A stretch of DNA of 64,000 bases from Janibacter alkaliphilus (GCF_013408565.1 NZ_JACBZX010000001.1:1860001-1924000), one strand, 5' to 3'. Positions 7,624 to 16,348 are shown, counted from the stretch's first letter. Program-made: numbers and translations. Notes: generated by a model not told the origin, from the sequence alone.

Positions 7624-8509
7624 GGCTGCTCCGGTCGCCGCGCGGACCGCAGGCGGGGCAGGCCGGGTGCACCCGCCAGAACCGTCGCTCCAGGGTCGGG
7701 CCCGGGACGGCGACGTCGTAGGCCCAGCCGACGGCGGCCTCGGCCCCGGAGAGGTGCTCCAGCACGAGGCTGGTCGCCAGCCCGGCGGCGAGCAGCCGCA
7801 CCGGCGCGGACCCGTCCACCGGTCGGGGAGCGCCGACCTGGGGTCGGCTCAGCTGCGCCCGCAGCCACGGCCACCCGGGGTCCAGGGTGGTTCGGGTCAG
7901 CTCGAGGCAGCTGGGGCAGGGACCCGACCCGGGTCGCAGCAGCGGGCCCACCCCGGCCTGAGAGACGGTGCACACCACCGGCAGGACGTCGCTGCCGCGA
8001 GCGAGCCAGCCGGTCAGCTCGCCGACCGACGGCGGGGTGCCGGTGGCGAGCACCGCCAGGGTGGTCGTCACCGGTGCCGGTGCAGGTGAACGTGTTGAGG
8101 TGGGGTCTTGCTGGGCGGTCTCCAGCAGGGCCGGCTCGTGCAGCCGCCGCACCTCGGCGATCCCGCTGTGCGAGAGCACGTCCGCCAGCAGCGCGGGGAG
8201 GCCGCCGCGGCCCACGACGAGCACGCGTCCGCCGGCTGCGGAGCGACGGGCGCACAGCTCCAGGTGGCCCGCGGCGGCGAGGCGGTCGACGAGCTCGGCG
8301 GCCCGGTCGCGCGCGATGCCCTGGGCCGCGGCGGCGTCGAGCACGCCTGCCAGGGCGCGGGACCCGTCGAGGCTGGTGATCCAGGCGGCCTCGTCCGGGT
8401 GCACCTGGTGCAGGTGCACCGCGGTCGGCCCGACCCCGAGCTGGATGCTGCCGTCGGGGCGCCGCAGCAGGGGCGAACGGGGACTGGTGAGTCGGGGACG
8501 GATGTCCAT
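7589..8509 (-). CDS. ThiF/cyclodehydratase-like protein (TOMM leader-binding type)
   Basis: This 306-residue protein has a winged-helix-like N-terminus, a Rossmann strand VLVVGRGGLP (96-105), and two CxxC pairs (C198/C201 and C284/C287) that would form a structural zinc site as in E1-like/ThiF and TOMM cyclodehydratase C-proteins. Similar proteins sit in the same neighbourhood in other actinobacteria (near DUF2342 and ABC1 genes, as I recall), where no peptide substrate is known. No precursor peptide or YcaO partner is visible here, so a thiazole/oxazole-peptide pathway is not supported. The ATG at 8509 gives MDIRPRLTSPRSP. An array of seven near-palindromes lies directly upstream. The C-terminal tail overlaps the SDR-TspO gene end-to-end. 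Confidence 0.7.
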   Translation of the reverse strand: MDIRPRLTSPRSPLLRRPDGSIQLGVGPTAVHLHQVHPDEAAWITSLDGSRALAGVLDAAAAQGIARDRAAELVDRLAAAGHLELCARRSAAGGRVLVVGRGGLPALLADVLSHSGIAEVRRLHEPALLETAQQDPTSTRSPAPAPVTTTLAVLATGTPPSVGELTGWLARGSDVLPVVCTVSQAGVGPLLRPGSGPCPSCLELTRTTLDPGWPWLRAQLSRPQVGAPRPVDGSAPVRLLAAGLATSLVLEHLSGAEAAVGWAYDVAVPGPTLERRFWRVHPACPACGPRGDRSSLSRGSAARSPR

Positions 8510-8594
8510 CGTGTCCTCGGCGAGGCGGTCGGTCAGGGGCGTGACCGACTCTGACGCATCGCGGCCGGTCCGCCGCAGACTTCTCCACAGCTCC

Positions 8595-8800
8595 GCAACT
8601 GCCCGGGCAATTGCCAAGGGGGTGCGCAACTGCCCGGGTAATTGCCAAGGGGGTGCGCAACTGCCCGGGCAATTTCGGTGGGAGGTGCGCAACTGCCCGG
8701 GCAATTGCCAAGGGGTGCGCAACTGCCCGGGCAATTGCCAAGGGGTGCGCAACTGCCCGGGCTAATTTCGTAGGGGTTGGGCAACTGCCCGGGTAGCTGC
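8595..8800. repeat. seven tandem 30-32 bp units centred on TGCCCGGGCA
   Basis: GCAACTGCCCGGG recurs at 8595, 8626, 8657, 8689, 8719, 8749 and 8781, with spacings 31, 31, 32, 30, 30 and 32. The fullest copies contain the 18-bp near-palindrome CAACTGCCCGGGCAATTG, which has one mismatched pair. Linkers read GCCAAGGGGTGC or similar, with small variations in the third, sixth and seventh units. The array fills most of the gap between the NUDIX stop and the ThiF-like start. The period near three helical turns would put all sites on one DNA face. Confidence 0.9.
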
Positions 8801-8812
8801 GGGGGGAAGGGG

Positions 8813-9397
8813 TCAGGCGCGGCGCGGGGTCACCAGGGACACGGCGGTGGCGACGAGGTCGGCGACGGCCGGCTCGGTGTCGGCCGGCAGCGCGTCGACG
8901 GGCCACCAGGCGACATCCAGCGACTCCTCGCTGACCACGGGCGGGGCGCCGGTGGGCGCCACGGCGACCCAGCGGAGATCGAGGTGCTCCCGGCACCGCG
9001 CGAAGCCGCCGCCCAGGGCATGCCGGTCCAGCTGGACCGGCCCTGGCAGCAGCCTCAGCAGGTCGTCGAGACCGGACTCTTCCCGAGCCTCCCGCAGCGC
9101 GGACCCGGCGACGCTCTCGTCACCGGGCTCGAGATGGCCACCCATCTGCACCCAGCGGCCGAGCTTGCGGTGCAGGGTGAGCAGCACGTGCTCGCCGGCC
9201 TCGTCCACGACGAGGCAGCCGGCCGTGACGTGCGCCGGCGGGCCCCCCTTCGCCGCCGCGTCCGGGTGCCGGGCCAGGTGCGCCAGGTACTCCTGGCGCA
9301 GCCGCTCCTGCGCCGGGTCCGGCGCCGACCATGCGGCGAGCAGTCGCGCCAGGTCGGTGCTCACCGCCTCGTAGCCCGGCAGGGGAGCGGCGCTCAC
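8813..9397 (-). CDS. NUDIX hydrolase
   Basis: This 194-residue NUDIX protein has the box GGHLEPGDE...REAREESG at about 86-108, satisfying G-x5-E-x7-RE-x2-EE-x-G with the glutamates that bind Mg2+. The substrate, usually a nucleoside diphosphate linked to another group, cannot be told from sequence. Translation starts at a GTG whose last bases overlap the upstream DUF2342 stop as GTGA, so the two genes are translationally coupled. It is followed, after the phased repeat array, by the ThiF-like gene in the same direction. Confidence 0.88.
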   Translation of the reverse strand: MSAAPLPGYEAVSTDLARLLAAWSAPDPAQERLRQEYLAHLARHPDAAAKGGPPAHVTAGCLVVDEAGEHVLLTLHRKLGRWVQMGGHLEPGDESVAGSALREAREESGLDDLLRLLPGPVQLDRHALGGGFARCREHLDLRWVAVAPTGAPPVVSEESLDVAWWPVDALPADTEPAVADLVATAVSLVTPRRA

Positions 9398-10923
9398 CCC
9401 GGGTCGCGTGGTTCGTCGGCGGCGTCGCCCGGTGACTCGCCCTCGTCGGCCGAGCGCAGCAGCGACTCCAGCTCGGCGTCCAGGTCGTCACCGGCGCCGC
9501 GCTCGGCGGCCACCCGCTCGACGTAGCCGAGCACGTCGTCGAGGTCGCCCGCCTCCGGGGCGAGGTCGGGGTGTGCCCACGCGGCGTCCCGACCGTCGCG
9601 ACCCAGCCGGTCCTCCAGCGCCGCGAAGAGGTTGGCCGCGTCGCGCAGCCGCCGCGGGCGCAGCTCCAGCCCGACGAGGCCGGCGAAGGTCTTCTCGGCC
9701 GGGCCGCCGGTGGCGCGACGGCGCCGGATGGTCTCGGCCATCGCCGCGGTGTGCGGCAGGTGGTCCCGGGTGGCCCGCTCGGCGACGACGTCCACCCAGC
9801 CCTCGATGAGCGCCAGCCAGGTCTCCAGCCGGGTCAGCGCCGCCCGCTGCGCCGCCGAGAGCTGCGGGTCGAAGAGCCCGGTGCTCAGCGCCTCGGTCAG
9901 GCCGGAGGGGTCGCTGGGATCGATCTGCCCGACCGCCTGCTCGAGCGCGTCGGTGTCGATCGACATGCCGCGGGCGTACTCCTGCACCGCGGCGAGGATC
10001 TGCGGCCCGAGCCAGGGCACCGCGGTGAAGAGGCGCATCCGGGCCGCCTCGCGCACCGCCAGGTGCAGCCACACCTCGTCGAGGTCGACCTCCAGCCCCT
10101 CGGCGAAGGCGGCCACGTTGCTCGGCAGCAGCGCCACCTGGCCCTGGATCAGCGGCACGCTCACCTCGGTCCCGGTGAGCACCTCGCCGGCGAGGGTGCC
10201 GACCGCGTGCGCCAGCTGGACGGTGATCAAGGAGGACGACATGCGCCCGACGAAGGGGGCGATCTGCCCGGTCAGCGAGGCCGGGTCGAAGCCCGGCGGC
10301 AGGCCCAGGGCCTGCAGGTCCTCGGCGCTCGGCGTCGGCTGGTCCTTCAGCCGGGAGGTCAGGGAGTCGCCGATCGCTGCGCTCAGCCCGTCGGCGACCG
10401 GGTCGACGAGCGAGGCCCACACCGGCATCGTCGCGTCCACCCAGCCGGCCCGGGTCAGCGTGGAGGCGGTGAGGCTGGGCGCCTCCAGCCCGGTGACCTC
10501 GTCCAGCCACATCGTCGCCAGGCGGGTGGACTGCTCGCCGCGGGCAGCGTCGGCCGGGTCGATCACGGCCCCCGGGCCCTCGGCGCCGGCGGCGCTGGCG
10601 GCATCAGTGTCAGTGCCAGTGTCGGCTTCGGTGTCGGCGGACCCGTCGCCCACCTGAGCGGCCAGCTCACGGGCGGTGCGGGTCGCCGAGGCGACGTCCA
10701 CCCCCTTCGCCGGGGTGGAGGGGTCGAACATCGCCCGGACCTGGCTGGCCATCGCCTGCAGCGCCTGCGGGTCGGCGTCGGCCAGCCCCATCGCCTTGAG
10801 CTGCTCGACCATCTGCGGGGGCAGGTCCCGGCCGCCGGTGAGCTGGCGCAGCACCTCGGCGATCTCCGGCGGCAGGTCGCCGCCACGATCCGGGTCGCTG
10901 GGGCCGTGCTGGTCGTCGGTCAC
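9394..10923 (-). CDS. DUF2342 zincin-like protein
   Basis: This 509-residue protein of the actinobacterial DUF2342/Zincin_2 family lies where the family usually does, beside a PDZ/S16 protease gene and a UPF0182 gene. The N-terminal part (1-130) is acidic and low in complexity. The conserved core begins near TMWLDEVTGLE and includes ASLVDPVADGL, LPSNVAAFAEGLEVDLDEVWLHLAVREAARMRLF and LALIEGWVDVVAERA. In a zincin the HExxH motif would be expected at VREAARMRLF, but both histidine positions read Arg, so a peptidase role is doubtful. The GTG at 10923 is the only start giving the family length. The gene is divergent from the PDZ/S16 gene, with 93 bp between them. Confidence 0.8.
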   Translation of the reverse strand: MTDDQHGPSDPDRGGDLPPEIAEVLRQLTGGRDLPPQMVEQLKAMGLADADPQALQAMASQVRAMFDPSTPAKGVDVASATRTARELAAQVGDGSADTEADTGTDTDAASAAGAEGPGAVIDPADAARGEQSTRLATMWLDEVTGLEAPSLTASTLTRAGWVDATMPVWASLVDPVADGLSAAIGDSLTSRLKDQPTPSAEDLQALGLPPGFDPASLTGQIAPFVGRMSSSLITVQLAHAVGTLAGEVLTGTEVSVPLIQGQVALLPSNVAAFAEGLEVDLDEVWLHLAVREAARMRLFTAVPWLGPQILAAVQEYARGMSIDTDALEQAVGQIDPSDPSGLTEALSTGLFDPQLSAAQRAALTRLETWLALIEGWVDVVAERATRDHLPHTAAMAETIRRRRATGGPAEKTFAGLVGLELRPRRLRDAANLFAALEDRLGRDGRDAAWAHPDLAPEAGDLDDVLGYVERVAAERGAGDDLDAELESLLRSADEGESPGDAADEPRDPG

Positions 10924-11016
10924 GAGGGGTCACCGCTCTCCTGAGATGATGCCTGTCGACACGAACAACACCGGGAGCCCGTCGATAAGTTCCCGATCCG
11001 TCCGCCGAGGAGCCTG

Positions 11017-12108
11017 ATGTCGCAGCCGTCCGTCACCCCGACCGCGGTGGACCACGGTCCCACCCGGAGCGAACGGATCGCCAAGCGGATCATGGTGGTG
11101 GCGCTGCTGCTGCTGGCCGTCTCGCTGCTGGGCGCGGTGATCAAGCTGCCGTACGCCATCGAGTACCCGGGGTCGATGACCGACACCATCGGCACCAGCG
11201 CCGACACCCAGACCGTGCAGGTGAGCGGCGCGCGGACCTACCCGACCGAGGGGTCGCTGTACTTCACCACGGTCAGCGTGCTCGGTGGTCCGGAGCGGCA
11301 CGTCAGCGTGTGGGAGTGGGTCGGCGGGCACCTCGACCCGGACGCCGAGGTGGTGCCGGAGGAGCTGGTCTACGGCGACGTCTCCACCGACGACGAGGTG
11401 CGCGAGGCGAACGAGGCCCAGATGACCGGCTCGCAGCAGAGCGCGATCGCGGTGGGGCTGCGCAGCACCGGCGAGACGGTCGGCCAGGAGAACCTCGTCG
11501 CCCAGGTCGGCGAGGACCTGCCGGCCGACGGGGTGCTGGAGCCCGAGGACGTCATCGTCGCGGTGGACGGGCAGGAGCTGAGCCGGGTCGACGAGATCGT
11601 CGGCGCGATCTCGGACCGCTCGGTCGGCGACGAGGTCGAGATCACGGTCGAGCGGGACGGGCAGGAGCGCACCGAGACGCTCACCACCGCGGACATCGGC
11701 ACCGGCCGGGCCGGCATCGGGATCGCCATCGAGCCGGCCTACGACCTCCCCTTCGAGGTCATCATCGACGCTGGCGAGGTGGGTGGGCCCAGCGCCGGGA
11801 TGATGTTCGCGCTCGCGGTGCACGACGTGCTCACCCCCGGGGCGCTCACCGGCGGCGAGGAGATCGCCGGCACCGGGACGATCAGCGACAGCGGCCAGGT
11901 GGGTCGGATCGGCGGGATCGACCAGAAGATGACCGGCGCCCAGGAGGGTGGTGCGGACTACTTCCTCGCGCCGGCCGGCAACTGCGAGGACGTCGTCGGC
12001 AACGAGCCGGACGACCTCGAGGTGGTGGCGGTCGAGGACTTCGAGGACGCGCTGTCGGCGGTCGAGGCGATCGCCGCCGGCCGCACCGAGGACCTGCCCC
12101 GCTGCTGA
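11017..12108 (+). CDS. YlbL-type membrane-anchored PDZ/Lon-like (S16) protease
   Basis: This 363-residue protein has one N-terminal transmembrane anchor (VVALLLLAVSLLGAVI, about 26-41), a PDZ domain around EPEDVIVAVDGQELSRVDEIV, and a C-terminal Lon-type proteolytic domain. The Ser-Lys dyad is S259 in GGPSAGMMF and K304 in GIDQKMTGA. There is no ATPase domain, as in YlbL, so it should act on the outer face of the membrane without ATP. The ATG at 11017 follows CCGAGGAGCCTG, an adequate ribosome binding site. Relatives in other bacteria cleave membrane-associated cell-division regulators; the target here is unknown. It keeps its usual actinobacterial neighbours. Confidence 0.9.
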   Translation: MSQPSVTPTAVDHGPTRSERIAKRIMVVALLLLAVSLLGAVIKLPYAIEYPGSMTDTIGTSADTQTVQVSGARTYPTEGSLYFTTVSVLGGPERHVSVWEWVGGHLDPDAEVVPEELVYGDVSTDDEVREANEAQMTGSQQSAIAVGLRSTGETVGQENLVAQVGEDLPADGVLEPEDVIVAVDGQELSRVDEIVGAISDRSVGDEVEITVERDGQERTETLTTADIGTGRAGIGIAIEPAYDLPFEVIIDAGEVGGPSAGMMFALAVHDVLTPGALTGGEEIAGTGTISDSGQVGRIGGIDQKMTGAQEGGADYFLAPAGNCEDVVGNEPDDLEVVAVEDFEDALSAVEAIAAGRTEDLPRC

Positions 12109-12171
12109 GCCCCCTTCGTCGTCCGACGGCGGCCGACAGCGGCAATCTGCGGACGACTGCGGCCATCTGAG

Positions 12172-12240
12172 CAGAACCTCTCGGATACCCGAGAAGCCTT
12201 CCCCCGAGAGCGAGCCTTTATCGGGTTACCCGATAAAGGG
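12172..12240. repeat. dispersed hairpin element, copy 1
   Basis: Two hairpins lie side by side between convergent genes. CTCGG/CCGAG (12180-12193) has an ATAC loop, and the perfect 11-bp stem CCTTTATCGGG/CCCGATAAAGG (12215-12239) has a TTA loop. A second copy in inverted orientation lies at about 49,337-49,408, also between convergent genes. It could act as a bidirectional terminator. Confidence 0.85.
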
Positions 12241-12253
12241 GAGACGGGTGAGG

Positions 12254-12805
12254 TCAGGTCTCGAGGGTGGCGCGAAGGGCGTGGACGAGGCCGGGGGCGA
12301 TGTCCTCGCCGGTGGCCACCCGGTCGTCCTGGTCGTGGGCGCGCTGGCGCAGCAGGCAGATCGACCGGCCGTCCCGGTGCACCGCGACGAGCAGGCGCAC
12401 GTCGGCCCGGTCCGGGTGCCGGGAGAGCGCCTCCACCGCAGCCTCCGGGTCGGCCGGCAGGTCGCGCTCGGCGCCCGGCGGCACGACGACGCGCTCCAGC
12501 GCCAGTGCGGCCCCGTCGACGGTCTCCGGCCAGGCGATCCGGCCCAGCAGGGTCTCGATCGAGGCGGTCCGGGCGAAGCCCTCCTGCTCGATCGCAGTCA
12601 GCGACCCGGGGGCCTCGTCGGCCACGTCCAGGCCGGCCGCGAGCTGCGGCTCGCGCGCGACGAGGTCGGCCGTGCCGACGAGGGCGAAGAGGCGCGGGTT
12701 CTGGTCCCACCCGGCGGCGGCGACGTGCCGCTCGGTCTCCAGGGCGGCGACCGTCAGCGGTTCGGTGCTGGGAGCGGGCTGGGGGTCAGGTGACGAGTCG
12801 GGCAC
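12254..12805 (-). CDS. PPA1309-family protein of unknown function
   Basis: This 183-residue acidic protein matches the actinobacterial PPA1309 family in length and pattern: TVAALETERHVAAAGWDQNPRLFALV at the N-terminus, IAWPETVDGAALALERVV in the middle, and a C-terminal VRLLVAVHRDGRSICLLRQRAHDQDDRVATGEDIAPGLVHAL. No catalytic motif is evident and the function is unknown. The GTG at 12805 gives the usual N-terminus. The gene is divergent from UPF0182, its habitual partner, with 54 bp between the start codons, and convergent with the PDZ/S16 gene across the hairpin element. Confidence 0.8.
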   Translation of the reverse strand: MPDSSPDPQPAPSTEPLTVAALETERHVAAAGWDQNPRLFALVGTADLVAREPQLAAGLDVADEAPGSLTAIEQEGFARTASIETLLGRIAWPETVDGAALALERVVVPPGAERDLPADPEAAVEALSRHPDRADVRLLVAVHRDGRSICLLRQRAHDQDDRVATGEDIAPGLVHALRATLET

Positions 12806-12859
12806 AAGCCCATGCTGCCCGATGACAGCCTGGTGTCCGCAGGTACCGTGGGCCGCACC

Positions 12860-15800
12860 ATGAGCGAGTCGACCAGCGACGGCGAGGGCGAGAGCCCCGA
12901 GACCGGTTCCACGTCCACCCGTCGGCGCGGCCCCCGCGGCCGGCTGGCGCAGGTCTTCGTGGCCCTGGCCGTGCTCGTCGTGCTCCTCACCCTCGGCGCT
13001 CAGCTCTACACCGAGGCGCTGTGGTTCGACGCGCTGGGCTTCGCCGGCACCTGGTGGGGCCGGATCCGGGTGCAGCTGCTGCTCTTCGTCGTCGGCGCGG
13101 TGCTGACCGCCGCGGCGATCGCCTCCAGCCTGGTCATCGCCTACCGCGGCCGACCGCTGGTGGTGCCGATGACCGCGGGGGAACGGGCGCTGGCCCAGTA
13201 CCGGGAGGCGGTCGACCCCTTCCGCCGGGTCACCGTGATCGTGCTGCCGGCCGTCCTCGGGCTGCTCGCCGGCCTGGCCGCGGCGGGGCAGTGGCGCACC
13301 TACGTGCTGTGGCGCAACGGCCGGGACACCGGCGTCACCGACCCGCAGTTCGGGCACGACGTCTCCTACTACCTCTTCGCGCACCCGTGGTGGAGCTTCG
13401 TCGTCGGCTTCCTCACCGCGCTGGTCATCGGGGCGCTCATCGCCGCGGCCTTCGCGCACTACGTCTACGGCGGGCTGCAGCCGCCCTCCCGGGGCATCTC
13501 GACCCGGACCGCCTTCGTGCACATCTCGGTGCTGGCGGCCACGCTGGCGGTGCTGCGGGCGATCTCCTACATCCTCGACACGCACGCGCTGACCACCCAG
13601 GAAGGGGAGGTGCTCACCGGCGTCGGGTACACCGGCGCCAACGCCGAGATCCCGGCGATGTACATCCTCGCGGTCGGCGCGCTGCTCTGCGCGGTGCTCT
13701 TCCTCGTCGCCATCCGCACCCGCAGCTGGCGGCTGCCGCTGATCTCCACGGCGACGCTGCTGGTGCTCTCGGTGGCCGTCGGCGGAATCTACCCGGCGCT
13801 CATCGAGAACTACCAGGTCGCCCCCTCCCGCAGCTCGCTGGAGGAGCCGTACCTGCAGCGCAACATCGACTCCACCCGGGCCGCCTACGGGGTGACCGAC
13901 GTGGCTACCGACGAGTACGACGCGACCTCGACGGTCTCCTCCGGGCAGCTGCGCGAGGACGCCGCCTCCATCCCTGGGGTGCGCCTGGTCGACCCCGAGG
14001 TGGCCAGCCCGACCTTCCAGCAGCTGCAGGCGCAGCAGCCGTACTACACCTTCCCGGAGAGCCTCGACGTCGACCGCTACGACATCGACGGGGAGAGCAC
14101 CGACGTCGTCGTCGGCGCCCGTGAGCTCGACCTCGCCGAGGTGCCCAACGACCGCCGGGACTGGGTCAACGACCACACCGTCTACACCCACGGCTACGGT
14201 CTGGTCGCCGCCCGCGGAAACCAGGTCAGCGCCGGCAACCCGCAGTTCGTCGACCTCAGCGCGGGCGAGGAGTACGAGCCGCGGATCTACTTCGGCGAGG
14301 AGATGCAGCACTTCTCCATCGTCGGCTCGGAGGAGGACGCCGACCCGCGCGAGGTCGACCGCCCCTCCGGCGGCGAGGAGTCGCGCTACACCTACACCGG
14401 CGACGGCGGTGTGGCGATCGGCTCGACGGTGCGCCAGCTGGCGTACGCGATCACCCACAGGGACCGCAACTTCATCCTCTCCGACGCGGTCGGCTCGCAG
14501 TCCCGGCTGCTGGAGCACCGCACCCCGCGGGAACGGGTGCAGCGGGTGGCGCCCTGGCTGACCCTCGACGAGGACCCCTACCCGACGGTCGTCGACGGGC
14601 GGATCAAGTGGGTCGTCGACGGCTACACGACCAGCCGCAGCTATCCCTACAGCACCGCCTTCTCGATGTCCGGGGTGCGCAGCGGCGAGGTCTCCTCGGT
14701 GCAGACCCAGCAGCAGTCCGCGCTGGTCGGCGACCGGGTCAACTACATGCGCAACTCGGTCAAGGCGACCGTGGACGCCTACGACGGCTCGGTCGAGCTC
14801 TACCGCTGGGACGAGTCCGACCCGATCGCCGCCGCCTACGACCGGGCCTTCCCCGACCTGATGACCCCGCGCAGCGAGATCAGCGGCGACCTCATGTCGC
14901 ACCTGCGCTACCCGGAGGACCTCTTCCGGATGCAGCGGGCGGTGCTCGCCGACTACCACGTCACCTCGGCCAGCGACTTCCGCGCAGGCCAGGACCGCTG
15001 GCGGGTGCCGAACGACCCGGCCAACCCCGAAGGGGGCCAGGCCCAGCCGCCGTACTTCCTCAGCCTGGCGATGCCGGACCAGGAGCAGCCGACGTGGTCG
15101 CTGACGTCGACGTACATCCCCAACGGTGACCGGGACGTCATGGCCGGCTACCTCGCGGTGGACTCCGACGCGGGAGCCTCGGACGGCGAGGTCGCCAACG
15201 GCTACGGCGCGCTGCGGATGCTCGCGGTGCCCCGGACGACGACCGTGCCCGGCCCCGGCCAGGTGCAGAACGACATCGCCAGCTCCAACGCCACGAGCAC
15301 CGACGGCGGGCAGACCCTGGCCGACTACCTCAACAACAACAACCGCGGCGGCTCTCAGGTGCGCTTCGGCAACCAGCTGACGCTGCCGGTGGGCGAGGGC
15401 TTCCTGCACGTCGAGCCGATCTACCTGCAGTCGACCTCGGGCACCTCCTACCCGCAGCTGCGCGTGGTCGTCGTCTCCTTCGGCGGCCGGGTCGCCTGGG
15501 CGCAGAGCCTCGAGGGGGCGCTCGACCAGCTCTTCGGCGGCGACTCCGGCGCCGAGGCGCCGCAGGACGGGGAGCAGCCGGCCGAGGACCAGGAGCCGGC
15601 TGGCGACCCGACCGAGGGGCTGAGCGAGCAGGAGATCCGGCTGCGCGACGCGATCGCCGACATGGAGCAGGCCTTCGAGGACGGCCAGACCGCGCTCGAG
15701 GAGGGCGACTTCACCGCCTACGACGAGGCTCAGCAGCGGCTGCGCAGCGCGCTGCGCGAGGCGGCCGAGAACCAGCCCGAGGGCGGCTCGGTCACCCTCG

Positions 15801-15862
15801 ACGAGGACGCCGCCGCCGGCTCGGGCGACTCGGCCACCCCCTCCGACGCCCCAACCCCCTAG
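12860..15862 (+). CDS. UPF0182 family membrane protein
   Basis: This 1000-residue protein is typical in length for UPF0182. It has an N-terminal membrane domain with about seven hydrophobic helices (within residues 30-320), then a large hydrophilic, presumably extracytoplasmic domain, with the conserved stretches YQVAPSRSSLEEPYLQRNIDSTR and VDGYTTSRSYPYS. The C-terminal 130 residues are acidic and Gln/Glu-rich. The ATG at 12860 fits MSESTSDGEG, a charged cytoplasmic lead-in. Function is unknown across the family. In mycobacteria it neighbours the PDZ/S16 and DUF2342 genes, as here. Confidence 0.92.
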   Translation: MSESTSDGEGESPETGSTSTRRRGPRGRLAQVFVALAVLVVLLTLGAQLYTEALWFDALGFAGTWWGRIRVQLLLFVVGAVLTAAAIASSLVIAYRGRPLVVPMTAGERALAQYREAVDPFRRVTVIVLPAVLGLLAGLAAAGQWRTYVLWRNGRDTGVTDPQFGHDVSYYLFAHPWWSFVVGFLTALVIGALIAAAFAHYVYGGLQPPSRGISTRTAFVHISVLAATLAVLRAISYILDTHALTTQEGEVLTGVGYTGANAEIPAMYILAVGALLCAVLFLVAIRTRSWRLPLISTATLLVLSVAVGGIYPALIENYQVAPSRSSLEEPYLQRNIDSTRAAYGVTDVATDEYDATSTVSSGQLREDAASIPGVRLVDPEVASPTFQQLQAQQPYYTFPESLDVDRYDIDGESTDVVVGARELDLAEVPNDRRDWVNDHTVYTHGYGLVAARGNQVSAGNPQFVDLSAGEEYEPRIYFGEEMQHFSIVGSEEDADPREVDRPSGGEESRYTYTGDGGVAIGSTVRQLAYAITHRDRNFILSDAVGSQSRLLEHRTPRERVQRVAPWLTLDEDPYPTVVDGRIKWVVDGYTTSRSYPYSTAFSMSGVRSGEVSSVQTQQQSALVGDRVNYMRNSVKATVDAYDGSVELYRWDESDPIAAAYDRAFPDLMTPRSEISGDLMSHLRYPEDLFRMQRAVLADYHVTSASDFRAGQDRWRVPNDPANPEGGQAQPPYFLSLAMPDQEQPTWSLTSTYIPNGDRDVMAGYLAVDSDAGASDGEVANGYGALRMLAVPRTTTVPGPGQVQNDIASSNATSTDGGQTLADYLNNNNRGGSQVRFGNQLTLPVGEGFLHVEPIYLQSTSGTSYPQLRVVVVSFGGRVAWAQSLEGALDQLFGGDSGAEAPQDGEQPAEDQEPAGDPTEGLSEQEIRLRDAIADMEQAFEDGQTALEEGDFTAYDEAQQRLRSALREAAENQPEGGSVTLDEDAAAGSGDSATPSDAPTP

Positions 15863-15934
15863 GCAGCTGGATCCGCTCACCCTGCAGGCTGAGGGGCTAC
15901 GCCGAAGGTGAGCGTCTGCGGTGCCGGAGCCGAT

Positions 15935-15963
15935 TTGGTGGCCCGCTCACCCTCACGTAAACT
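15935..15963 (+). promoter_or_regulatory. tRNA-fMet promoter
   Basis: TTGGTG (15935-15940) and TAAACT (15958-15963) are separated by exactly 17 bp and end 11 bases before the tRNA. This is a good housekeeping-sigma promoter, placed to start transcription a few bases before the mature 5' end. Confidence 0.75.
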
Positions 15964-15974
15964 CGTAGACACAT

Positions 15975-16051
15975 CGCGGGGTGGAGCAGTTCGGTAGCTC
16001 GCCGGGCTCATAACCCGGAGGTCGCAGGTTCAAATCCTGCCCCCGCTACCA
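15975..16051 (+). tRNA. initiator tRNA-fMet (CAU)
   Basis: A 77-nt cloverleaf with encoded CCA. The acceptor strand CGCGGGG pairs with CCCCGC except for an unpaired C1-U72 end, the mismatch needed for formylation. The anticodon stem GGG/CCC around CTCATAA carries the three G-C pairs that mark initiator tRNAs. The T-loop is GGTTCAAATCC. The 3' end serves as the integration site of the island that follows. Confidence 0.96.
16040..16051 (+). other. left attachment repeat (tRNA 3' end)
   Basis: CCCCCGCTACCA, comprising the last acceptor-stem bases, A73 and CCA of tRNA-fMet. It is the left boundary of the island. Confidence 0.8.
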
Positions 16052-16075
16052 GATGAAGATGCGCTCAGTGTCTTC

Positions 16076-16116
16076 GCACGAAGTCCCTCTGGCACATTGC
16101 CAGGGGGACTTCGTGC
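16076..16116 (+). terminator. terminator hairpin now following tRNA-fMet
   Basis: GCACGAAGTCCC (16076-16087) pairs with GGGACTTCGTGC (16105-16116), and an inner CTGGCA/TGCCAG stem extends it around a CAT loop. It lies 24 bases after the tRNA, inside the island, and so would replace the tRNA terminator displaced by the insertion. No long T-tract follows. Confidence 0.7.
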
Positions 16117-16348
16117 ATCTGCCACCACTTCCATTTCATGCCAGGGCAGGCGCCTGCCATCTGCTGCCCATGCAGTTGCGACCCGCGCCGCCTGGCGCCA
16201 CCCTCCCCACTCGCGGCTGTTCTGCGGGCAACCTGCATTCGCTGGCACAGGTCTGCAGGGTGCGATCACGTAACGCAGCCTCGAAGCCAGCAGCAAGCGT
16301 TCCTGACCTGCCGGTGGCGTCGCTTCTGCACAGGGGTGACGCGAAGTG

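Noticed and set aside
7589..8509. RiPP (thiazole/oxazole) biosynthesis cluster
   Set aside because: Only a cyclodehydratase-like E1 domain is present; no YcaO protein, dehydrogenase or precursor peptide is found around it.
8595..8800. Possible CRISPR array
   Set aside because: The repeats are nearly contiguous and the linkers are similar to each other, so there are no unique spacers; no cas gene is nearby.
12254..15880. Very long open frame antisense to UPF0182
   Set aside because: It is the mirror of a high-GC coding sequence with low-complexity, Val/Gly/Asp/Arg-rich translation; only its last 183 codons (PPA1309 family) are real.
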